In this document: piece after piece, positions 32,342 through 40,672 of the stretch
How the letters are laid out: every line of letters begins with the position of its first letter
Numbering within the stretch: position 1 is the first letter of the stretch
Assembly (NCBI GenBank): GCA_965232455.1
Contig: OZ246981.1
Span: forward strand, 5,332,001-5,396,000
Length of the DNA: 64,000 bases
Origin: JBFGFX01 sp965232455
Lineage (GTDB): Bacteria > Pseudomonadota > Gammaproteobacteria > Steroidobacterales > Woeseiaceae
Direction: 5' to 3'
Notes under the pieces: generated by a model
Database searches by the model: none
The model's input: the letters and a program-made list of their open reading frames with translations, nothing else
Told to the model about the DNA's origin: nothing
Program-made: the position numbers and the translations under genes

Positions 32342-32378
32342 GAAAAAAAGGGCGGCAAATGGCGCCGCCCCTTGTTTT
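32342..32378. terminator. Bidirectional Rho-independent terminator
   Basis: Stem GGGCGGC/GCCGCCC with an A7 run on one side and CTTGTTTT on the other. It lies between the convergent SIMPL and protease genes and can serve both strands. Confidence 0.8.
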
Positions 32379-32399
32379 CAGACGTCGATCGCGCGAACG

Positions 32400-34631
32400 T
32401 CAATCGTCGTCATCGCCATCGTCATCGCCATCGTCATCGTCGTCATCATCATCGTCATCCGTAAACTCGGCGAGCGCCGCCACGGCATCGATGAAGCCGA
32501 AGCCTGAATCGAAGTCGAACCCGTCCGGTCCAACCTCGTCGAAGGTCATTACCGTCGCGCCCGTGCCATTGCTGGCGCGGACGTTCATGTCCTGGGCGGT
32601 CGACCTCATGACGTCGTAAATCTCTTGCGGCTCGGTGCGGCTGCACGGACCCAGCAGCCAGCCCCTGGCGATTCTGTTCGATACCCTGTCCGCCCGTACT
32701 CGCCGGGTATCCCCGTCATCGCGGGCATCGTCGTCGTCGCGGTCGTAACGGTCGTCATCGTCATCATCGTCGTCGTCGTCATCGTCCGGCCGGCACATCA
32801 GGAAACGACCGGACCGGGTCTTGATCTGCGACCCTTCGGAGTCGATCAGGAGCGCGGCTACGGCCGCGGCATGAGGGGCGGCTGCCGAAGTGCCGAAGAA
32901 GTTCGGGAATTCCCCGGGCTCGCCGGTCTGGAATACGCCGTCGCCGTCGTCGTCATCGCGGCTCGTGTCGTTGAAGAAAAAGCTCGTGTTCGTGCCGTCG
33001 GGACCCGTCAAACCCGGTTTCAGGCGAACCTCGGCCTTGCGCAGCCGCTCGCCGCGCGTGTCGAAGAAGATCGGCGTTCCGCCCGCGGACGAAAAGTCGT
33101 TTAGGCAGGCTGGTACACATGGCGGTTCACCGGCGGCCGCGCGCAGCGTGTCCGTGTTCGGATCACCGATGAACTCCTCGGTAAAATAAAACGCCGCGGC
33201 GCCAACGCCTTCCGCGCCCGCCGCGTTGTTGTGGCCGAATCCGGAGGGTGCGTCGACCGCGTATTCCGAGGCGGCAAGACCGCCGCCGAAAATCACGTAT
33301 TTGACGAAGCCCGGCGCGTCACCCGACTCGGTCAGAAAGCCGATCTGGACCGCGGAGCCGCCGTTGAAATCGACCAGCGAAACGAGTTCGACAGCATCAC
33401 CGCCGTTGCCTCCGTCGATCGGTACGCCGCCGTCGGTGAACTGGAACTGGCAGAGCCCATTTGCGGGAAATACGAAGTTTCCGAATTCGTCGAAGCACTC
33501 CGCGACCCGGACGCCGACGGAGTCGAACATCACGACGTCGACGTCCGTTTCCGCGCCCGGCGCTCCCGAAACGGAGAAGTTCGGGTTGTCCCATTGGAAC
33601 GTCAGGTTCGTTTGCAGTGAGCCGTCGAGGGTTACCGACTTCAGAAGGTCGATACCGCCGCCCTCATCGAAGTCGTGCCATGTGCCCGTCGTCGTATCGA
33701 GAGTTGCGTCAACCGCGCGATACTCGGTTTGGAACGCGTTGCGGGCGCGGTTACCGTTCGACGAATAATAGGGAACGCCGAGACGAGCCACTTCGTCGGC
33801 GGCCTGGGCGATGATGCCGTCCTGGAACATCGGTTCCTCGAAATAGATCACGTCGTCGACAATGACGTCGGCGCCGGCTTCCGCGAGCTCGATGATGCCC
33901 TGCGCGAAGTCCGCCTGCCCGTTGAAGGCGGTGTGGAACACGATTGCCGCACCCGGTACCACGTCGTGTATCAACTGCGCCATCCCGCGGCCTTCGTCGA
34001 TGCAGGTGGTGACGTCGAGGAAGTCCGACAGAATGGTGATGTCTGCGGGAAGATCGCCGTTTGCGATGTCCTCGGCCGTGGTCGTGAACGGTCCACCCGC
34101 CAGGCTGCCGGGTTCACAGGAAAAACTGTCCGACAGGACGCCGATCGTCAATCCCGAACCGTCGACGCCGAAGTTCGCGCGCGCGATGTCGGTGCGCATC
34201 GAACGATCGCCCTGGGACGTGACGAGTCCGACGTTGGTTTCCGCGATGACCGGCCGCGCGAAGGCGAGGTCGCTGCTCGCGGCGAGTTCTGCCAGCCGGC
34301 TGGCCGGAAATGCGGTAGATACCGTACGCTGGAAACTCGAAATGTTGCGTCCGCCCAGCGCCTCGATCGTAGCAACGAGGTCGTCGGTCCGGTCCGCAGC
34401 AACGGCGTCGATCTGGACGTAGCCGTCGTTCGACATCCGGCCGACGAAAAGCGCGTCTCCCGGGGATGCCGCCGCTCTCCGCGCGACCGCCGGCGCGGTA
34501 CTTTTCATGTACATGTGCTCGAGCGCCGCGCCGATTTTCCGCATTTCCGCGCCGGCGGCGCCAGGCAGTCCAACGAGCAAAGCGGCAACTAACGCCAAGA
34601 TTGTCTGTCCTCTCATCTTATAGTTGTCCAT
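32400..34631 (-). CDS. Subtilase-like secreted protease with E-D-S residues and poly-Asp tracts
   Basis: A 743-residue exported protein. Signal peptide (1-28), a propeptide-like region (about 30-140), then a subtilase-type domain. The Asp motif is LTIGVLSDSFS (Asp168), and the Ser motif is FFGTSAAAPHAAAVAALLI (Ser582). Where subtilisins have HGTxVA, this protein has DEGRGMAQLIHDVVPGA, so a Glu (213) probably replaces the catalytic His, as in sedolisins. An insertion of 12 Asp (616-627) follows the Ser motif. The last 19 residues are almost all Asp. The Asp runs could bind calcium. The start follows GGAGGAGG with 8-nt spacing. Substrate is unknown. Confidence 0.8.
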   Translation of the reverse strand: MDNYKMRGQTILALVAALLVGLPGAAGAEMRKIGAALEHMYMKSTAPAVARRAAASPGDALFVGRMSNDGYVQIDAVAADRTDDLVATIEALGGRNISSFQRTVSTAFPASRLAELAASSDLAFARPVIAETNVGLVTSQGDRSMRTDIARANFGVDGSGLTIGVLSDSFSCEPGSLAGGPFTTTAEDIANGDLPADITILSDFLDVTTCIDEGRGMAQLIHDVVPGAAIVFHTAFNGQADFAQGIIELAEAGADVIVDDVIYFEEPMFQDGIIAQAADEVARLGVPYYSSNGNRARNAFQTEYRAVDATLDTTTGTWHDFDEGGGIDLLKSVTLDGSLQTNLTFQWDNPNFSVSGAPGAETDVDVVMFDSVGVRVAECFDEFGNFVFPANGLCQFQFTDGGVPIDGGNGGDAVELVSLVDFNGGSAVQIGFLTESGDAPGFVKYVIFGGGLAASEYAVDAPSGFGHNNAAGAEGVGAAAFYFTEEFIGDPNTDTLRAAAGEPPCVPACLNDFSSAGGTPIFFDTRGERLRKAEVRLKPGLTGPDGTNTSFFFNDTSRDDDDGDGVFQTGEPGEFPNFFGTSAAAPHAAAVAALLIDSEGSQIKTRSGRFLMCRPDDDDDDDDDDDDRYDRDDDDARDDGDTRRVRADRVSNRIARGWLLGPCSRTEPQEIYDVMRSTAQDMNVRASNGTGATVMTFDEVGPDGFDFDSGFGFIDAVAALAEFTDDDDDDDDDDGDDDGDDDD

Positions 34632-34878
34632 GTAACAATCCTCCTCCAGGATTGGTGGATGACCCGCAGTCGAGCGAACCGACGCTGCCGTCAGCAGCAG
34701 GATCCGGCCAGCTGCGCTGTGTCTAATTGGTGGTGTAGCGACAGGCGTCTCGCTACGTGAGACAACCGTAGCACAGAAGAACCATATTTGGAAAATTTCT
34801 TGGGTGAAACGAAAAAACAGTCGTTCCGGGAACAGTTCGCACCGTCAGATCGGTGCGAGAAAGCAGATTAAGAGCGAT

Positions 34879-35355
34879 CTATAAGCGGATGCATTTCCCG
34901 GAATAAATCGCTACGCCGCTCAGGACGGCCTTGTCGGCTATTCCATAGGCGACGAAGGCGCCGTCGTCCGAGAACACGATCACATTTGCGCCCTGCGAGT
35001 AGACGATCCCGTTTTTCGACCGCAGCGCGGTTGTCGGGCGCTCGAACAGACGGGCGTCGATGCCTGCACTGACGGTTGGCGTTTCCTCCGGTTCATAGCG
35101 TTCTAGCGAGCGCCGAGGCCTGCGCAACTCGTCCGGCATGACCGGCGCGTTCACCGCTTTCAGACGAAACGCGCGTGGCGCTTTTTTCAGTTCGATTTTG
35201 CGACCGTCGTCGGTGACGCCGACAGCCGAATCGACTTCGCAGTTATAGTCGCCGGCTTCTATCGCATGCACAGAGGAGGCGGTAGATGTCACTACAAAAA
35301 GTACCGCCGTGACTGTAAACAGCCGGAGATTGTGGATCCTGTCGTGTCGCGGCAT
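34879..35355 (-). CDS. Hypothetical exported protein
   Basis: A 158-residue protein with a signal peptide (LRLFTVTAVLFVVTSTASSVHA). A small beta-rich domain follows, with two cysteines (YNCEVD and SGKCIRL) placed at its two ends and likely to form a disulfide. I recognise no family. The ATG follows GGAG with 8-nt spacing; an in-frame GTG eight codons earlier lacks a site. It stands alone between the protease and the ABC permeases on the same strand. Confidence 0.6.
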   Translation of the reverse strand: MPRHDRIHNLRLFTVTAVLFVVTSTASSVHAIEAGDYNCEVDSAVGVTDDGRKIELKKAPRAFRLKAVNAPVMPDELRRPRRSLERYEPEETPTVSAGIDARLFERPTTALRSKNGIVYSQGANVIVFSDDGAFVAYGIADKAVLSGVAIYSGKCIRL

Positions 35356-35508
35356 ATCCGTTTCTCCGACTGCGTCCACAGTGATTACGCGAATTGACGA
35401 CGGAAATCGCGCCGAACTCCAGTGAGCGGCGTCGAGTATCCACTATGGCCGCAGCCTCATACAAAGCTTGCACGTCTGTATTGTGGCACGCGGTGGCGGT
35501 GGTTGCGC

Positions 35509-36717
35509 CTAAACGTTGCGCGTCGCCACCGCCGGCGGTACCGATGCCGCGCGGCGCGCCGGCTCGAACACCGCGAGCGACGACAGCAGCCAGAGCGTTG
35601 CAATCCCGGCGGGCAGATAACGCCAGTCCAGCCGGGGCAGCTCGAAGGACACCTCCAGCCAGTAGGCGACAAGCACGGTCAATACGGCGCCGAGCACGGC
35701 GCCCGCGGCCGAGATCAACCAGTTCTCGAGCACGAACTGCCAGACGATATCGACGCGTCTTGCGCCAAGCGCACGGCGGGTGCCGATCTGTTTGGTGCGC
35801 TGCGTGACGTGGAAGGACGAAAGGCCGACAATGACCAGCGCCGTCAGTCCGATCAGCAGGGCGATCACGACGGACAGGACAACGGCCATGCCGCGGTCGC
35901 GCCGATAGGAACGCGCCGCCATTTCCTCGAGCGACCTCACGCTCTTGACGACGCGCCGCCGGTTGGATTCGCCGAGCTTTTGCTCGATGATGGGCATCAA
36001 TTCGTCACGCATGCCGGGCTCGACGCGGGTGATGTACTTGTTGGTGGTGTACGCCGGTTTGCCGGGCTGTATGACGACGTTCCCGAGCTTGTCCCAGTTC
36101 ACCCATGAGCCGTGCATGTTGCCGATGACGCCGACGATGGTCGACGGCTCCAGGCTGCCCCAGTACACCGTCTTGCCGAGTGCGTCATCGTCGCCGAACA
36201 GGTCGTCGGCAAGTTCCTGCGTCACCAGAACGGCGGGCGGCGTCGGGGGATTGGACGTTGCCAACACGTAGTTTATTTCTTCCGGATAAAAATTCCGGCC
36301 GCGGGACAACTCGACGCCTAAAGCGTCCAGGCCTTCCTCGCTCCAGCGATAACGCGCCGTGCCGATCGGTTCGATGGTCTCATCGGGTACGGTTCGCAGG
36401 CCGGTACCAGAGCCGGAACCGCTCAACGGCACGTGGTTGGAAACGGTTGCCGCCAGCACGCCCGGTATCGCCTTGATCAGGTCGATGTCGTTGGTAATGC
36501 TATCCACGGTATCGAAGTCCGTTCCGAATCCGCGCACGTAGGTAACGATGACGTTATCGACGTCGATCCCCGAATCGCGGTTCATCTTTTCAACGCGCTG
36601 CACGATGATAAACAGCGAGTTGATCACAATGGCGAGCGTAACGGCGATTTGCAGCGCCACGAGTATCGGACCGGTCTTGTTACGCATCAGCGACGACATC
36701 ATTGGTCCAATACCCAT
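35509..36717 (-). CDS. ABC transporter permease, MacB/FtsX type
   Basis: A 402-residue permease with the MacB/LolC layout. One N-terminal helix (GPILVALQIAVTLAIVINSLF) is followed by a periplasmic core domain of about 220 residues and three C-terminal helices. The signature HVTQRTKQIGTRRALGARRVDIVWQFVLENWLI precedes the last helices. Such permeases act in extracting or exporting lipoproteins, peptides or drugs, or in signalling. It starts 10 bp after the preceding permease gene with a GAGG site. No ATP-binding subunit or membrane-fusion protein is found within this window near it. Confidence 0.88.
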   Translation of the reverse strand: MGIGPMMSSLMRNKTGPILVALQIAVTLAIVINSLFIIVQRVEKMNRDSGIDVDNVIVTYVRGFGTDFDTVDSITNDIDLIKAIPGVLAATVSNHVPLSGSGSGTGLRTVPDETIEPIGTARYRWSEEGLDALGVELSRGRNFYPEEINYVLATSNPPTPPAVLVTQELADDLFGDDDALGKTVYWGSLEPSTIVGVIGNMHGSWVNWDKLGNVVIQPGKPAYTTNKYITRVEPGMRDELMPIIEQKLGESNRRRVVKSVRSLEEMAARSYRRDRGMAVVLSVVIALLIGLTALVIVGLSSFHVTQRTKQIGTRRALGARRVDIVWQFVLENWLISAAGAVLGAVLTVLVAYWLEVSFELPRLDWRYLPAGIATLWLLSSLAVFEPARRAASVPPAVATRNV

Positions 36718-36727
36718 TTCGATTCCT

Positions 36728-38044
36728 CTACTGTGTTTTTAGCTGTGCCGCCGGCGGAATCTGACAGACTCGCCACGCGGGATAAAGGCCGGCAATCATG
36801 CTGCTGACAACCGCGATTGCAATCGCGGTGAACGCCATGACCCAGTCGAGTCTTGCGAGGCCGGCCGTTGCGTCATACAAGGTCTTGACGCCTTGCAACC
36901 CGAGCCCGGCGAGCAACAAACCGATCAGGCCGCCCAGAAAACCGATGATGGCGACTTCGACAATCTGCTGTTTGAAAATGACTTTGCGGCTGGCGCCGAG
37001 CGCGCGGCGCAGACTGGTCTCGCCTTTCTTGCTGACGAATTTGGTCAGCAAGAGTGCAATTGTGCTCAGTAGGCAGACAGTGAGGAACAGAAAGGACAGA
37101 CCCACGAGGACCTTGGTATCGTTGGCCACGACCTCGTGGTATTCCATCCATTCCTCTACGTCGTGGATGCTGTTGTTGAGCGGGCGCTCGAATCGGCCCA
37201 GTCTTTTCTGCTCGGACACATAGGCATCGAGGTGGGCGACGTATTCGTCACGATCACGGGCCGAGTCGAGTTCGGTGAAATACTGGACCCACACGGACTC
37301 GGAATTCAGCCATTGCTCGAAAGATGCAATGTCCTCGGACTTCCAGCCCCAATCGCTGCCGGATGAGCCCAATTCCAGAACGCGTGTCAGACTGAACGGG
37401 ATGAACATCTCGTTGACTTCCTGGAAGCCGCCGTTGATGGGATCGTAGAACCGCGGAGTGGGTTCCCAGGTATCGATGACGCCTACGACCAGGAACTGGG
37501 TGTCCTCCATCGTCACCCGGTTGCCGACGCTGTTTTCCCCGCCGAACAGCCGTTCATTGAGCTCCCTGGTCAATACCACCACGGGCTCGGCCGCCGCATC
37601 GGCCGATCGGTCCCAGCCGCTGCCGTAGAGGAACGGGACGTCGAACATCGGAAAAAACTCGGTGAACGTGACGCGCGCGCCCGCCTCGAACGGCAGCTCT
37701 TCCGGATCGACCGGTTCGATGATCATGCTGGACTCGAACATCGCAGTCTGGCGCTTGCCCTTGCCGATCGCAATCAGCCGTTCGGCGTCGTGAAACGTGA
37801 GCTGATGGGGGCCCCGCTCCGGGTAATCGTCGTCGAAAGGGCGCAGGGGATTCCAGCTGTCCATCGTGACGGCAAACAACACGTCGCTTTTTTCCGGGAT
37901 CGGGTTGCTGCTCATCAGGTAGTACACGGTCAGCGTGGTCATGCTGACCCCGATACCGACGGCGATGGCCGCGACCATCAGGCCCGTCATGATCGGATTG
38001 CGCCGCATGCTTTTGAAGGCGAGTTTTATGTTGTAGTTGAGCAT
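36728..38044 (-). CDS. ABC transporter permease, MacB/FtsX type
   Basis: A 438-residue permease of the same layout as its downstream neighbour. An N-terminal helix (PIMTGLMVAAIAVGIGVSMTTL) is followed by a periplasmic domain (about 45-310), then three helices with SKKGETSLRRALGASRKVIFKQQIVE before the second. It ends IPPAAQLKTQ, typical of the family. The pair probably forms a heterodimeric permease. The ATG is at 38044, just inside a TTG codon; the ribosome-binding site is weak. It is divergent from the deacylase gene, with 206 bp between the two starts. Confidence 0.88.
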   Translation of the reverse strand: MLNYNIKLAFKSMRRNPIMTGLMVAAIAVGIGVSMTTLTVYYLMSSNPIPEKSDVLFAVTMDSWNPLRPFDDDYPERGPHQLTFHDAERLIAIGKGKRQTAMFESSMIIEPVDPEELPFEAGARVTFTEFFPMFDVPFLYGSGWDRSADAAAEPVVVLTRELNERLFGGENSVGNRVTMEDTQFLVVGVIDTWEPTPRFYDPINGGFQEVNEMFIPFSLTRVLELGSSGSDWGWKSEDIASFEQWLNSESVWVQYFTELDSARDRDEYVAHLDAYVSEQKRLGRFERPLNNSIHDVEEWMEYHEVVANDTKVLVGLSFLFLTVCLLSTIALLLTKFVSKKGETSLRRALGASRKVIFKQQIVEVAIIGFLGGLIGLLLAGLGLQGVKTLYDATAGLARLDWVMAFTAIAIAVVSSMIAGLYPAWRVCQIPPAAQLKTQ

Positions 38045-38250
38045 CAAAAGTGTCCGTTCGGATGCGAACCGTTTTACTTGTGAAAATTTCGGAATCCTGG
38101 GTTAGATGCCACGGGCTCGAAAAGGGTTTGCGTGGTCGACGTCGACGTCCGGGCGGCGGCATTGCGCCTCGATTTCGAGCCCGAAAATGGTGATACTGGT
38201 TCGACCGCCGCCGACGCGCCGGAAACAAGTTGCCGGGGAGACCAATCACT

Positions 38251-39882
38251 ATGAAAAGCCTGCCGTTGCTCGCCGCCGCACTGTTGATCGCCGCGTGCCA
38301 TCAGTCCGGGCCGCCGGAATCGCCCGAGACCGGTTCCGGAAAAGCCTTTGACGTCATCTTGACCGGGGGCACCGTCGTGGACGGCTTGGGTAATCCGGGG
38401 TTTCGCGGCGACATTGGCATCAAGGGAGAGCGTATCAAGGCGATTTCCACCGACGGGCTGAATGCGGATGACGCTGTTACCGCCCTGGACGTTACGGGCC
38501 TCGTTGTCTCGCCCGGCTTCATCGACAATCACGCTCACGTGCAGACGAGCATTCACGAGCATCCGCTGGCCGAAAATTTTACGCGCCAGGGCATTACGAC
38601 GCTCATCGCCAGCCTGCACAGCGGCGACCAACCCTGGCCCTTGGACGAGTACGCGTCTTCGCTCGAGGTCGCGCCGAACGTCGGTTTCTTTTCGGGGCAT
38701 ACCTGGGTCAGGAAGCAGGTGCTCGGAATGGAAAATCGCGCACCGGACAACGACGAGCTGCAGGCGATGCGCGACCTGGTCGAGGAAACGATGAAGCAGG
38801 GCGCGCTTGGTTTGTCCACGGGGCTTCTATACGTTCCCGCAAACTACGCGGAGACCGAGGAAGTCATCGAGCTTGCGAAAATAGCGTCACGGTACGGCGG
38901 CATATATGTCACGCACATGCGAAACGAGGGCACGGGCCTGATCGATTCGGTCAACGAGACAATTCGCATTGCGAGCGAAGCGGATATTCCGGCGCACATC
39001 AATCATCACAAGGCGCACGGCGTCGGGCAGTGGGGAAGGTCCGAGGACAGCCTGGCGCTGATCGACGCGGCGCGCGAATCGGGTCTGGACGTCACGCACG
39101 ACCTTTACCCGTACACGGCGTCGAGCACGACGTCGGCCATCCTGTTTCCCCAATGGGTTTTCGCCGGCGGGCCCGAGAAGTTTGCCGAACGAATGACCGA
39201 CCCCGAGCAGCTGCCCGGGATCAGGGACGAAATGCGGACCATTTTCATGCAGGAGCGCACCGGGGACGATCTCAGCCGGCTGCAGATCCGCGTTCTGCCT
39301 TCCGACGAGTCTTACAACGGCAAGACTCTTGCCGACATGGCCGCCGACCGCGGTTTGCCGAACAACGTCGAGACCGGTATCGATCTCGTCATCGAGCTGC
39401 AGCTCGAGGGAGGGTTTTCGGCGATTTACCATGCGATGGACGAACAGGACGTCATCCGTATCATGACCCACCCGATCGCGATGATCGAAACGGACGGCGA
39501 TCCGGTGAGTTACGGCCGGGGCTTTCCGCATCCGCGCAGCTACGGCGCGTTTCCCAGAGTGCTGGCCAGATACGTGAGAGAGCTCGGAGTGCTGACGCTG
39601 GAGGAGGCGATTAAAAAGATGACCTCAATGCCCGCCGATCAGTATAACCAGAAAGAACGCGGCCGGATCGTCGAGGGAGCGTTTGCCGATATCACGGTGT
39701 TTGACGCGGATACCGTGCAGGACGAAGCCACCTATATTGATCCGCACCGGTATCCGAGCGGCATCCATCATGTGATGGTCAATGGCAGGTTCGTCATCAA
39801 CTCCGGCGCCCTGACCGGGGAGCGGCCGGGCACGTGGATCAAGGGTCCGGCGAGACCAGAGCGCGTCGCCGCGTCACATTGA
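38251..39882 (+). CDS. N-acyl-D-amino-acid deacylase/D-aminoacylase-family amidohydrolase, lipoprotein
   Basis: A 543-residue metal-dependent amidohydrolase with a lipoprotein signal (lipobox LLIAAC, Cys16). Metal-site motifs of the D-aminoacylase family are present: GFIDNHAHV (HxH), YVTHMRNEG, INHHKAHG and the C-terminal HPRSYGAFPRVLARYVRE. The domain ends with GRIVEGAFADITVFDADTV, as in urease-like amidohydrolases. It likely hydrolyses N-acyl-D-amino acids or D-amino-acid dipeptides in the periplasm. Surface attachment differs from the cytoplasmic enzymes but is common in peptide-degrading marine bacteria. The start follows GGGGAG. Confidence 0.9.
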   Translation: MKSLPLLAAALLIAACHQSGPPESPETGSGKAFDVILTGGTVVDGLGNPGFRGDIGIKGERIKAISTDGLNADDAVTALDVTGLVVSPGFIDNHAHVQTSIHEHPLAENFTRQGITTLIASLHSGDQPWPLDEYASSLEVAPNVGFFSGHTWVRKQVLGMENRAPDNDELQAMRDLVEETMKQGALGLSTGLLYVPANYAETEEVIELAKIASRYGGIYVTHMRNEGTGLIDSVNETIRIASEADIPAHINHHKAHGVGQWGRSEDSLALIDAARESGLDVTHDLYPYTASSTTSAILFPQWVFAGGPEKFAERMTDPEQLPGIRDEMRTIFMQERTGDDLSRLQIRVLPSDESYNGKTLADMAADRGLPNNVETGIDLVIELQLEGGFSAIYHAMDEQDVIRIMTHPIAMIETDGDPVSYGRGFPHPRSYGAFPRVLARYVRELGVLTLEEAIKKMTSMPADQYNQKERGRIVEGAFADITVFDADTVQDEATYIDPHRYPSGIHHVMVNGRFVINSGALTGERPGTWIKGPARPERVAASH

Positions 39883-40066
39883 TAGTCCTTCAGTCCGCCG
39901 GTCGTGTCGACGCGCACGACGCGGCGTCATCGATTCGTCAGCCATTTCTGATCCTGCTGTAGGAAAACAGCTACAACGAAATTAGTGCGAGTTTGTTCAC
40001 ATACTCCGTCGTTGAATCCGCAGACCATGCGCGCGGCTTAAACGATTCTTCAACGGAGGACAAACC

Positions 40067-40588
40067 ATGTGTACGACAAAACGACTGATATCGGTATTCG
40101 CCGGCATTCTCGCCGGGCTGTCCGCAACGAACATCGCCGGTGCCGCGAATCCGGAAAACGTCACGGCGGAAGTGACGTTCGTCGCTCCCATCACGATCAC
40201 GGAAAACGGTGCGCTGCGGTTCGGCCTGCTCGACGCGAATCTCGCGAACACGGAAACCGTTGCTATATCCACGAGCAGCGCGGTCACGGACTCCGCGAGC
40301 CGGGTCGTCGGTGGCACGCAGGCCGCGGCCAATCTGACCGTAGCGGCAACCGCGAGCCAGAGCATCACGATATTGGTCGACAATGTGACCAACGGCACGG
40401 GTTACGCACTGGGCAGCTTCGTCTGCAGTTACAACGGCGGGTCATCGGCAGCTTGTGGCGGCAGCGGCCTGTCGGCGACCTCCGCCGCGAGCGCAACGCT
40501 GCTGATTGGCGCAACGCTGACGGGTAACGGTTTGTCCTCAGCGGGAGCCGCCAACGGCAGCTTCGACGTCACCGTCAGTTATCAGTAG
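40067..40588 (+). CDS. DUF4402 pilin-like exported protein
   Basis: A 173-residue exported protein with signal peptide (cleavage near AGA) and a DUF4402 domain. The family's ITENGALRFGLLDANLA begins the domain and the terminal strand is GSFDVTVSYQ. Two cysteines (FVCSY and AACGG) probably pair. DUF4402 proteins are commonly encoded with chaperone-usher pili and are likely structural subunits. The ATG follows GGAGG. It is followed 84 bp later by the usher gene. A second subunit of the same family lies at 43395-43883. Confidence 0.85.
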   Translation: MCTTKRLISVFAGILAGLSATNIAGAANPENVTAEVTFVAPITITENGALRFGLLDANLANTETVAISTSSAVTDSASRVVGGTQAAANLTVAATASQSITILVDNVTNGTGYALGSFVCSYNGGSSAACGGSGLSATSAASATLLIGATLTGNGLSSAGAANGSFDVTVSYQ

Positions 40589-40672
40589 CACGACGTCGCG
40601 AAGCCGACGATGTACAGACCTGTCGACACTTCGCGGGACGGCGCGGCGCATGGCGGTAACGGGAGTACCGTC

